Positions 31,354 to 38,563 of a stretch of DNA of 47,776 bases are shown here, in pieces. The notes beneath the pieces were generated by a model that saw only the letters and a list, made by a program, of their open reading frames with translations, did no database searches and had not been told where the DNA came from. The DNA is from Aphodoplasma sp045592745 (GTDB lineage Bacteria > Bacillota > Clostridia > UBA1381 > UMGS1253), in the NCBI GenBank assembly GCA_045592745.1, contig JAZNVH010000017.1, positions 1 through 47,776 on the forward strand. The letters are read 5' to 3'. How positions within the stretch are numbered: position 1 is the first letter of the stretch; every line of letters begins with the position of its first letter. The translations under genes and the position numbers were made by a program.

Positions 31354-32724
31354 CTATTCTTCACTCAGGCATGTTGCAATTGCAAGAGCGCATTCTACGC
31401 GCTTTCTCTCCATATCGCACGCAAGCTTATATGGTTTGTCAATATCTTTGTTAAAATTATATGCGTTTGCAGGACATCCGCCGGAGCAGTAAAACTTTGC
31501 AAAGCATTTGGAGCAATCATCTTTTGTATACACATTTGAGTGCATAAACATATTTTTGATGTCCTCATCAAAGCTACCGTCAAGCACGCTGCCCATTTTA
31601 AACTTTTCGTTTCCGACAAACTGATGACACGGATAAATATCACCATCTGGCGTTACTGCGACGTATTCGTGACCGCTTCCGCAGCCCGACAGACGCTTTA
31701 TAACGCAAGGGCCTTGTGTAAGGTCAATCATAAAGTGGAAAAAGTTAAATGGTTTTCCGTTTTTATGTCTTGATACATATTCTTTTGCAAGCTTTTCGTA
31801 TTCTTTATATATAACAGGCAAGTGTTCCTCGCGAAGAGCATAATCCTGCTCATATGGCGCAACAACCGGCTCTACGCTTGTTTGTTCAAATCCAAGGTCG
31901 GCAAGATGCAAAACATCCTTTGCAAAATCGAGATTATATGCGGTGAATGTGCCGCGAACATAGTAATTGTCCTGATTTCTTGACTCGGCAATGTCTTTGA
32001 ATTTGGGCACTATTGAGTCATAACAACCGCTTCCGTCAACACGCACACGCACTTTGTCATTTACCTCTTTTGTGCCATCGATGCTTAAAACTATGTTTGA
32101 CATATTTTCATTTATGTAAGCTTTTTTCTTTTCGTCAAGTAAAAGACCGTTTGTCGTAATGGTAAAACGAAAATTTTTGCCGTGCTTTTCGCCCTGTTCT
32201 TTTGCATATTCAGTGATTTCTCGCACAACATCAAAATTCATAAGCGGTTCACCGCCAAAATAGTCGATTTCGATATTTTTACGCTTGCCGGAGTTTTCTA
32301 TGACAAAATCAATTGCCTTTTTACCTACATCGGCACTCATCATTGAGCGTGCATGGTGAAAGCTTCCTGTATCGGCAAAACAATATTTACAACGAAGGTT
32401 ACAATCGTGTGCAATATGAAGACACATCGCCTTTACAACAGAGCGCTTGTCAAGCTTTTTTGCGTATTCTTCGTATATATCGGTTGTATATAAAAGCTCG
32501 TTTTCATATAGCTCACAAATTTCATCATACGCATCGGTTATTTGCTCTTTTGTATACTTTTTTCCAAGGGCATCTAAGAGTGCAACAGGGCAGGTATCAG
32601 CTTTTTTGAAATCCTGGCCGAAATATTCCACCACATCATATGCCACATCGTCCAATACATGTACAGCGCCGCTATATACATCAAGAACAATGTTTTTATC
32701 AAGTAATTTATAATAATGTATCAC
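31354..32724 (-). CDS. scfB: SCIFF peptide maturase, radical SAM/SPASM enzyme
   Basis: A 456-residue radical SAM enzyme that installs thioether cross-links in the SCIFF precursor. The N-terminal about 90 residues form a peptide-recognition domain of RiPP type (VLDVYSGAVHVLDDVAYDVVEYF). C108, C112 and C115 in HDCNLRCKYCFADTG bind the catalytic cluster, and FGGEPLMNF follows. The C-terminal SPASM region holds many cysteines (GCGSGHEYVAVTPDGDIYPC and CSKCFAKFYCSGGCPANAY). The start codon is GTG at 32724, preceded by GGGGAA. It lies 93 bases downstream of the precursor gene with a hairpin between them. Confidence 0.94.
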   Translation of the reverse strand: MIHYYKLLDKNIVLDVYSGAVHVLDDVAYDVVEYFGQDFKKADTCPVALLDALGKKYTKEQITDAYDEICELYENELLYTTDIYEEYAKKLDKRSVVKAMCLHIAHDCNLRCKYCFADTGSFHHARSMMSADVGKKAIDFVIENSGKRKNIEIDYFGGEPLMNFDVVREITEYAKEQGEKHGKNFRFTITTNGLLLDEKKKAYINENMSNIVLSIDGTKEVNDKVRVRVDGSGCYDSIVPKFKDIAESRNQDNYYVRGTFTAYNLDFAKDVLHLADLGFEQTSVEPVVAPYEQDYALREEHLPVIYKEYEKLAKEYVSRHKNGKPFNFFHFMIDLTQGPCVIKRLSGCGSGHEYVAVTPDGDIYPCHQFVGNEKFKMGSVLDGSFDEDIKNMFMHSNVYTKDDCSKCFAKFYCSGGCPANAYNFNKDIDKPYKLACDMERKRVECALAIATCLSEE

Positions 32725-32774
32725 GTTAATTTCCCCAATCTGAAAATGGCTTATAAAAAAATGTGCTTAAAAAG

Positions 32775-32807
32775 CAAAAAGAAAGGGACACAATACTGTG
32801 CCCCTTT
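32775..32807 (-). terminator. Hairpin between SCIFF precursor and maturase genes, possible attenuator
   Basis: On the minus strand an 11-bp stem AAAGGGGCACA/TGTGTCCCTTT (one G-T wobble) with a 4-nt loop, followed by CTTTTTGCTTTTT. It begins 10 bases after the scfA stop. If it ends most transcripts, the peptide is made in excess over the enzyme. Confidence 0.8.
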
Positions 32808-32817
32808 AAGCAAACAC

Positions 32818-32964
32818 TTACTTTGAAAGTCTTTCGCACTTCTGGTTTGCAACTGTGCACGAAGTTTTGCAAGCAGACTGGCATGAAGTCTGGCACTCGC
32901 CACAGCCACCCTTTGCAGCTGATGCTTTCAATGTTGCGTTGTTTAATGTTTTAATATGTTTCAT
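32818..32964 (-). CDS. scfA: SCIFF precursor peptide (six cysteines in forty-five residues)
   Basis: A 48-residue peptide read by hand; ordinary length cut-offs miss it. The leader MKHIKTLNNATLKASAAKGG is followed by a core with six cysteines at 21, 24, 28, 32, 36 and 43 (CGECQTSC, QSACKTSC, TVANQKC). This matches the SCIFF family, in which the cysteines become thioether-linked to neighbouring residues. AGGAGG lies 10 bases before ATG at 32964. It is adjacent to scfB, as in most Clostridia. No exporter or protease gene is next to it; the natural role of the mature peptide is unknown. Confidence 0.95.
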   Translation of the reverse strand: MKHIKTLNNATLKASAAKGGCGECQTSCQSACKTSCTVANQKCERLSK

Positions 32965-33004
32965 AATTTAATTCCCTCCTAAAAATATAATAACACTATC
33001 TAAT

Positions 33005-33034
33005 ATTATACATTAGAACATATCTTCTTGTCAA
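33005..33034 (-). promoter_or_regulatory. Promoter of the SCIFF genes
   Basis: Minus strand: consensus TTGACA (33034-33029), 18-bp spacer, consensus TATAAT (33010-33005). The -35 box starts 4 bases after the transketolase stop codon. Confidence 0.85.
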
Positions 33035-33038
33035 GCAT

Positions 33039-33992
33039 TTATGCGTTTTTACGATTTATTGCTTTTTCGGCATATTTAACAATGTGCTCACAGCTTAACT
33101 CGTACGCATCAAGAAGCACAGAAGGCTTGCCTGAAGCACCGAATTTGTCGCGTACACCAACGATTTCAACCGGAGCAGGATAATTCATAGAAAGCACACT
33201 TGCAACAGCTTCGCCAAGACCGCCTATTATATTGTGTTCTTCAACGCACACAACAGCGCCTGTCTTCTTTGCGCTTTCAATTATAATATCTTCATCAATT
33301 GGTTTTATTGTGGGCATATCTACAAGACGTACACTTACGCCTTTTTTCTCAAGCTCGTCTGCGGCTTTTACTGCTTCGTGCATCAAAAGCCCCGTTGCGA
33401 TGATTGTAACGTCATTTCCGTCGCGGACTAATCTGCCTTTGCCAATTTTAAATTCGCCGTACTCGGCCTCGTCAAAGATTATCGGCATCGGAAGTCTGCT
33501 TACACGAAGGTATGCGGGTTTATCATAGTCGATGAGTGCACGCACTGCAGCGGCTGCTTCAACTCCATCAGCAGGGGAGATGATTGTCATATTAGGGATT
33601 GCGCGCATAAGAGCAACATCTTCTATACATTGGTGTGATGCACCGTCCTCGCCGACTGTAACACCGGCGTGTGAGCCGACAACAACAACCGGAAGCGCAG
33701 GGTATGCAATAGAGTTTCTTATTTGTTCATATGCTCTGCCTGCTGCAAACATTGCAAAGCTTGCTGCAAATACTTTTTTTCCACAAGAAGCAAGGCCTGC
33801 TGCAGTAGCCATCATATTACCTTCAGCGATGCCGCAGTTTATATGACGCTCGGGATATTTTTCTTTAAAAAGTGAAGTCATAGTTGATTTACTAAGGTCG
33901 GCGTCCAGAACGACGATATCCTCTCTTGCGCCTACTTTGGCGAGCTCCTGCCCAAAGGCAAGTCTTGTTGCAATTGGTTTATTTTCTGCCAT
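33039..33992 (-). CDS. tktC: Transketolase, C-terminal subunit
   Basis: Second half of a split transketolase of the pentose phosphate pathway. 317 residues from ATG at 33992, chosen because it starts MAENKPIATRLAFG just after the N-subunit stop; a 34-codon in-frame extension would run into that gene. The pyrimidine-binding domain carries VVLDADLSKST, INCGIAEGNMMATAAGLA (contains the conserved glutamate that activates TPP) and the C-terminal domain starts near VRLVDMPTIKPIDE. One base separates it from the N-terminal subunit, so the two are coupled. Confidence 0.95.
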   Translation of the reverse strand: MAENKPIATRLAFGQELAKVGAREDIVVLDADLSKSTMTSLFKEKYPERHINCGIAEGNMMATAAGLASCGKKVFAASFAMFAAGRAYEQIRNSIAYPALPVVVVGSHAGVTVGEDGASHQCIEDVALMRAIPNMTIISPADGVEAAAAVRALIDYDKPAYLRVSRLPMPIIFDEAEYGEFKIGKGRLVRDGNDVTIIATGLLMHEAVKAADELEKKGVSVRLVDMPTIKPIDEDIIIESAKKTGAVVCVEEHNIIGGLGEAVASVLSMNYPAPVEIVGVRDKFGASGKPSVLLDAYELSCEHIVKYAEKAINRKNA

Positions 33993-33993
33993 A

Positions 33994-34842
33994 TCAGTTC
34001 TGTGCCTCCAATCCCTTAATAAACTCGTCAAGCTCTTTGATTGCCTGATTGTATTGCTCTTCATTAGGAGCGCTTCCGTGCCAGCTTGCTTCACCTTCCA
34101 TAAACGATACGCCTTTACCTTTTATGGTCTTGCAAATAATAGCGGTAGGCTTGCCTTTTGTGTTTTTTGCCTCGTTTACAGCGCTTTCAATTTGATTGTA
34201 GTCATGACCGTCAATTTCAATAGTGTGCCAGCCAAAAGCATCGTATTTTCCTTTAATCGGCATAGGGTTCATTACCTTCGTAATGTCGCCGTCGATTTGC
34301 AGTCCGTTGTTGTCAACGAAAAGCGTGAGGTTATCAAGCTTGTAATGAGCGGCAAACATTGCAGCCTCCCATACCTGACCTTCTTCAAGCTCGCCATCGC
34401 CTGTTGCGGTGTATACATGATAATCTTTGCCGCCAAGCTTTGCAGCGAGCGCCATACCGTTTGCAGCGCTTACGCCCTGACCGAGCGAACCTGTTGACAT
34501 ATCAACGCCGGGTACGCCCTTCATATCGGGGTGACCCTGTAAAAAGCTTCCGTATTTTCTAAGCGATGCAATTTCGTCCGGCGAGAAAAATCCACGCTCG
34601 GCAAGTACACCGTAAAGAGCGGGCGCGCAGTGTCCTTTTGAGAGTACAAATCTGTCACGATTTGGGTCTTTTGGATTTTTGGGGTTAACATTCATTTGTT
34701 CAAAATACAAGTACGTTAACACGTCGAGTATTGACAGTGAACCGCCCGGATGTCCTGATGCAGCGTTATAAACTCCTGTAAGCGCACTTTTTCTCGCTTT
34801 TGCAGCGATTAAAGCAAGCTCTTTTATTCTGCTGTTATCCAT
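33994..34842 (-). CDS. tktN: Transketolase, N-terminal subunit
   Basis: TPP-binding half of the split enzyme. 282 residues. GHPGGSLSILDVLTYLYF, SKGHCAPALYG, STGSLGQGVSAANGMA and TGDGELEEGQVWEAAMFA (the GDG...N TPP/Mg motif region) are visible, with GHDYNQIESA and KTIKGKGVSFME. Together with tktC it transfers two-carbon units between sugar phosphates. AAGGAGG precedes ATG at 34842. Split transketolases are common in Clostridia and archaea. Confidence 0.95.
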   Translation of the reverse strand: MDNSRIKELALIAAKARKSALTGVYNAASGHPGGSLSILDVLTYLYFEQMNVNPKNPKDPNRDRFVLSKGHCAPALYGVLAERGFFSPDEIASLRKYGSFLQGHPDMKGVPGVDMSTGSLGQGVSAANGMALAAKLGGKDYHVYTATGDGELEEGQVWEAAMFAAHYKLDNLTLFVDNNGLQIDGDITKVMNPMPIKGKYDAFGWHTIEIDGHDYNQIESAVNEAKNTKGKPTAIICKTIKGKGVSFMEGEASWHGSAPNEEQYNQAIKELDEFIKGLEAQN

Positions 34843-34881
34843 TTGATGCTTGTCCTCCTTAGCTTTATTAAAAGTGTATAT

Positions 34882-35295
34882 TTATTTATTACTTTCTTCT
34901 ATTACATCATACGCCATGCGCATGATTTCATACAATCTGTCGGTCTGTTTGTCCAAATAAAGATAGCCTAAAAGCGCTTCAAAGCCTGTTGCCATACGAT
35001 AATCAGCCATGTCGGCATTTTTGGGAACGGTTGCAGATTTTGTATTTCTTCCGCGTTTATATACCGAAAGCTCGTTTTCAGAAAGATTATCTATAATGGC
35101 TTTTATGCTGTTTGCCTGTGCATTTGCTTTTACATAGTGTATCGCCATTTTGTGCAGTTTATTCGCGCTAAGTGAGCCAAATTTCATAAGACGTGTGCGC
35201 ACATACAGCTCGTACACCGCATCGCCTACAAAAGCGAGCGTAAGTGGTGAGTACAAATTTGGATTTTCAATTTTTTCATCAGGTATATATGGCAT
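34882..35295 (-). CDS. mrnC: Mini-ribonuclease III
   Basis: A 137-residue RNase III-like nuclease without a dsRNA-binding domain, which processes 23S rRNA ends in Bacillus. Key segment: LTLAFVGDAVYELYVRTRL (about residues 20-38, with the catalytic aspartate). The later YRMATGFEALLGYLYL (about 97-112) has the conserved glutamate. Starts ATG 35295 after AAGGAAGG. Downstream of cysS, the order known in Bacillus (cysE-cysS-mrnC). Confidence 0.93.
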   Translation of the reverse strand: MPYIPDEKIENPNLYSPLTLAFVGDAVYELYVRTRLMKFGSLSANKLHKMAIHYVKANAQANSIKAIIDNLSENELSVYKRGRNTKSATVPKNADMADYRMATGFEALLGYLYLDKQTDRLYEIMRMAYDVIEESNK

Positions 35296-35328
35296 TGGTG
35301 CGCCTTCCTTTAATCGCAGAAATGTTTT

Positions 35329-36726
35329 TTACTTTCTTTTCCATTTTACGCCGGCAGAGGTATCCTCAAGGATTATTCCCATTTCGGTAAGCTTATCGCG
35401 GATTTCGTCGGCTGTTTTAAAGTCCTTGTTTGCTCTTGCCTCGGTGCGTTTTTTGATAAGCTCTTCAATTTCCGAGTCAAGCTCGTTTGATTCATTTTTT
35501 TGTAAAATTCCAAGAACCGATGAAAGCTCTTCAAAAAGTGCAAGTGCTTTTTCGAGTGCAGCCTTTGAAGGAGCGCATGAGCTATCAAGCGCAGAGTTTA
35601 TTATGCGCGACAAATCAAACATTGCAGCTGTTGCGCCTGCTGTATTTATATCATCGTCCATAGCTTCGCAAAATGCGACTTTGCATTTGTCAAGCTGCGA
35701 CAAAAATTCTTTATCACTGCTGTTTGTTTCTGCCGCATTTTTGATAGCAAAACAGAGTTTGCTTTTGCAGTTATAAAGTCTTTCAAGTGCAGTTTTTGCC
35801 TGAGTAAGAAGCTCGCGTGAAAAGTTAATCGGGCTTCTGTAATGTGCACTCAGCATAAAGAAACGAACTATTTCATAATCAAAATCCTTTATAATATCAC
35901 GCACGGTAAAGAAATTGCCCTTTGACTTACTCATTTTTACATTGTCGATATTTATATATCCGTTGTGAAGCCAGAAATGTGCAAACGGCTTGTTGTTTGC
36001 AGCCTCGCTTTGCGCGATTTCGTTTTCGTGATGGGGGAAAATAAGGTCTTTTCCGCCCGCATGGATATCAATTGTTTCACCGAGGTACTTTGTAGCCATG
36101 GCACTGCATTCGATGTGCCAGCCGGGACGACCCATACCCCACGGGCTTTCCCATGCAGGCTCTCCCGGTTTTTGCGCCTTCCATAAAGCAAAGTCCATGG
36201 CGTCTTTTTTGCGCTCATCAACGCTTATTCTCGCACCTGCCTCAAGCTCGTCAAGCGGCTGATGTGAAAGCTTACCATAATCTTTAAATTTTTTTGTGCT
36301 GTAATATACGTCGCCGTCAACCTCGTAGGCATAGCCGCCCTCAATAAGCTTTTTAACAAGCTCGATTATCTCGGGAATATGCTCGGTTGCGCGTGGGTGA
36401 ACGCTTGCCGGCTCTATACTAAGGCCCTCGGCGTCAACCTTGTATTCTGCGATAAATCTGTCCGCAAGCTCGGATACGGTTATTCCTTCCTTGTTTGCGC
36501 GGTTAATCATTTTATCATCTATATCAGTAAAGTTTTGAACAAATGTAACTTTGTAGCCGCAATACTCAAAATATCTTCTTAAAGTATCAAATACGATAAA
36601 CGGACGTGCGTTTCCGATGTGGAAAAAATCGTACACAGTAGGGCCGCAGGCATAAATTTTAACCTCGCCCGGAGTAATGGGCACAAATTCTTCTTTCTGA
36701 CGTGTAAGTGAATTATAAAGTTTCAT
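35329..36726 (-). CDS. cysS: Cysteinyl-tRNA synthetase
   Basis: Charges tRNA-Cys. 465 residues from ATG at 36726, chosen because GGAG lies 8 bases before it and the protein starts MKLYNSLTRQKEEF as usual; an earlier in-frame ATG at 36744 lacks a site. ACGPTVYDFFHIGNARPF holds the HIGH-like signature and a zinc cysteine; GWHIECSAMA carries another zinc ligand; KMSKSKGNFFT is the KMSKS loop. 23 bases after cysE, with which it shares cysteine supply. Confidence 0.97.
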   Translation of the reverse strand: MKLYNSLTRQKEEFVPITPGEVKIYACGPTVYDFFHIGNARPFIVFDTLRRYFEYCGYKVTFVQNFTDIDDKMINRANKEGITVSELADRFIAEYKVDAEGLSIEPASVHPRATEHIPEIIELVKKLIEGGYAYEVDGDVYYSTKKFKDYGKLSHQPLDELEAGARISVDERKKDAMDFALWKAQKPGEPAWESPWGMGRPGWHIECSAMATKYLGETIDIHAGGKDLIFPHHENEIAQSEAANNKPFAHFWLHNGYINIDNVKMSKSKGNFFTVRDIIKDFDYEIVRFFMLSAHYRSPINFSRELLTQAKTALERLYNCKSKLCFAIKNAAETNSSDKEFLSQLDKCKVAFCEAMDDDINTAGATAAMFDLSRIINSALDSSCAPSKAALEKALALFEELSSVLGILQKNESNELDSEIEELIKKRTEARANKDFKTADEIRDKLTEMGIILEDTSAGVKWKRK

Positions 36727-36749
36727 ATTTTTTCTCCAATCCATAAGCT

Positions 36750-37409
36750 TTATAATGTTTTATTATTATCTTCATTGTCGTTTGCGATACGTTTTTCAAG
36801 TGCTTCAATACGCACCAAAAGTTTGCACATTTCCATGCTGACAGGGTCGGGAATGTGTATCTGGTCAAGGTCTGTTGCAGCTGTCACGCGTACGCCTGCA
36901 CGTTTTGCAACGCGGGCGGGTACGCCCACGCATGTGGAGTTAGGCTCTACCTCTGAAAGCACAACAGCATTTGCGGCAATTTTTGAGTTGTCGCCAACTT
37001 TGAATGGTCCAAGCACCTTTGCACCTGCGCCAACCATAACGTTATTGCCAAGTGTAGGGTGACGTTTTCCGTGGTCTTTGCCCGTACCGCCAAGTGTTAC
37101 TCCCTGATATATTGTGCAGTTGTCACCGATTTCGGCAGTTTCGCCGATTACAACGCCTGTACCGTGGTCTATAAAAAGCCCCTTGCCGATTGTTGCACCG
37201 GGATGAATTTCAATGCCCGTCCAGAACTTTGCACACTGAGATATCCACCTGGCAATAAATTTTATATTGTGACGATAAAACCAGTTTGCGACTCTGTAAT
37301 GCATAAGTGCATGAAGTCCGGGGTAGAGCAAAAAAACCTCAAGGCCGTTTCGTGCCGCGGGGTCACGCTCAAGTATTGCTTTTATATCATAGCGAAGTCT
37401 TGAAAACAT
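36750..37409 (-). CDS. cysE: Serine O-acetyltransferase
   Basis: Makes O-acetylserine for cysteine synthesis. 219 residues from ATG at 37409 (GGGAG upstream); the in-frame codons further upstream cross the promoter and are not used. The N-terminal helical domain starts RLRYDIKAILERDPAARN, and the left-handed beta-helix of hexapeptide repeats starts IEIHPGATIGKGLFIDHGTG, with the catalytic histidines in IDHGTG and GKDHGKRHPTLG. First gene of the cysE-cysS-mrnC-tktN-tktC run. Confidence 0.95.
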   Translation of the reverse strand: MFSRLRYDIKAILERDPAARNGLEVFLLYPGLHALMHYRVANWFYRHNIKFIARWISQCAKFWTGIEIHPGATIGKGLFIDHGTGVVIGETAEIGDNCTIYQGVTLGGTGKDHGKRHPTLGNNVMVGAGAKVLGPFKVGDNSKIAANAVVLSEVEPNSTCVGVPARVAKRAGVRVTAATDLDQIHIPDPVSMEMCKLLVRIEALEKRIANDNEDNNKTL

Positions 37410-37466
37410 ATTAAAGCTCCCGTTTTGTTTTATAAGCAAAAAAATAAAAATAGCATTGATACTTAT

Positions 37467-37495
37467 ATTATATAGGTTTAATTGTAAAACGTCAA
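37467..37495 (-). promoter_or_regulatory. Promoter of the cysE operon
   Basis: Minus strand: TTGACG (37495-37490), 17-bp spacer, consensus TATAAT (37472-37467). The leader of about 50 nt is too short for a T-box. Confidence 0.85.
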
Positions 37496-37616
37496 TATAA
37501 TTGGGAAGGTTTATAAAATGTTTTTCCAAAAATTATCTATTTATCCCAAAATTAACACAGAAAACTTAATCTTTGTTAAAAATATGCAAATATTTATTAA
37601 AAAAATGTGCATAATG

Positions 37617-37660
37617 TAAAAAAATACGTCCCAAGACATAAAGAATTAGAACGTATTATA
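37617..37660 (-). terminator. Weak terminator-like hairpin after the activase gene
   Basis: 7-bp stem AATACGT/ACGTATT with a long 21-nt loop and a T-run on the minus strand, about 10 bases after the stop codon. Confidence 0.35.
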
Positions 37661-37668
37661 GTTATTTT

Positions 37669-38550
37669 TTAATCTGCAACAGTTAAAATGCCTCGCATAT
37701 TAAATATTTTTTTTGCGTTTTCAATTTCCTCAGATGAGGGGATTGAAATATTAGGCATCGTTTTGTCCATGCAGAGCGCCTCGTATTTTGTGTCGGTGAA
37801 ATTGTGAAACGGCAGAATTTTTACTCTTGTGACATTTTTAAGAGTTAAAATAAAATCTGCAATTTTTTCCATTTGGTCGTCGTTATAACCCGGCACATAC
37901 GGAATTCGTATTTCAATCTTTTTGTTACACTCGTCAATGCGTCTTAAGTTTTTTAAAATCAGCTTATTTGACACGCCTGTGCATTTTTTGTGCACATCCT
38001 CGTCAAAAGCTTTGATATCGTATAAAAATATGTCGGTATAATCAATTACTTTTTCTATGTTTTCCCACTTGACAAAACCGCATGTATCGACGGCTGTGTG
38101 AATATTTTTTTCTTTTGCAAGGATAAGTATTTCGCGGCAAGCGTCAGGCTGCATAAGACATTCGCCGCCCGAAAGGGTAATGCCTCCGCCCGAGGATTTG
38201 TAAAAGTCGATGTCCTCTAATGCTATTTCTAAAAGCTTGTCGGCGCTATATTCTTTTCCGTATATTTTAAATGCTTTCTGTGGGCATACTGTTTCGCACT
38301 TTCCGCATTTAATACAAAGCTTATCATCAAAGCTATGAGTGCCATTTGTAAACGTATTTGCATCGCACAGATGAGTGCACATACCACAATCAATGCATTT
38401 GTGTGCAAAGTATGCAAGCTGTGTATCCATTACAAGACCTTCAGGGTTATGACACCATATGCATCTGAGTGGACAGCCTTTAAAAAAAATTGTTGTTCTT
38501 ATTCCGTCACCGTCATGCACAGCAAAGCGTTTTATATCCATAATCTGCAT
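37669..38550 (-). CDS. Glycyl radical enzyme activase (radical SAM)
   Basis: A 293-residue radical SAM protein that makes the glycyl radical in its partner enzyme. C26, C30 and C33 in FKGCPLRCIWCHNPEG form the CxxxCxxC motif. Two ferredoxin-type four-cysteine clusters follow at C52/55/58/62 and C79/82/85/89 (KCIDCGMCTHLC and LCIKCGKCETVC), which marks the activases of the dehydratase, lyase and decarboxylase type, unlike the short pyruvate formate-lyase activase. GGGITLSGGEC and DTCGF are family motifs. AAAGGAG precedes ATG at 38550; 13 bases follow the GRE stop. Partner specificity is inferred from adjacency. Confidence 0.93.
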   Translation of the reverse strand: MQIMDIKRFAVHDGDGIRTTIFFKGCPLRCIWCHNPEGLVMDTQLAYFAHKCIDCGMCTHLCDANTFTNGTHSFDDKLCIKCGKCETVCPQKAFKIYGKEYSADKLLEIALEDIDFYKSSGGGITLSGGECLMQPDACREILILAKEKNIHTAVDTCGFVKWENIEKVIDYTDIFLYDIKAFDEDVHKKCTGVSNKLILKNLRRIDECNKKIEIRIPYVPGYNDDQMEKIADFILTLKNVTRVKILPFHNFTDTKYEALCMDKTMPNISIPSSEEIENAKKIFNMRGILTVAD

Positions 38551-38563
38551 GGTTAAATCTCCT

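Noticed and set aside
33039..34842. Transketolase broken by a frameshift
   Set aside because: Split N and C subunits with separate starts are normal in Clostridia, and both halves are complete.
37410..37466. T-box or cysteine riboswitch ahead of cysE-cysS
   Set aside because: The leader is only about 50 nt and lacks T-box hallmark sequence.
37410..37529. Extended N-terminus for cysE
   Set aside because: The extra codons cross a consensus promoter, so they are not in the transcript.
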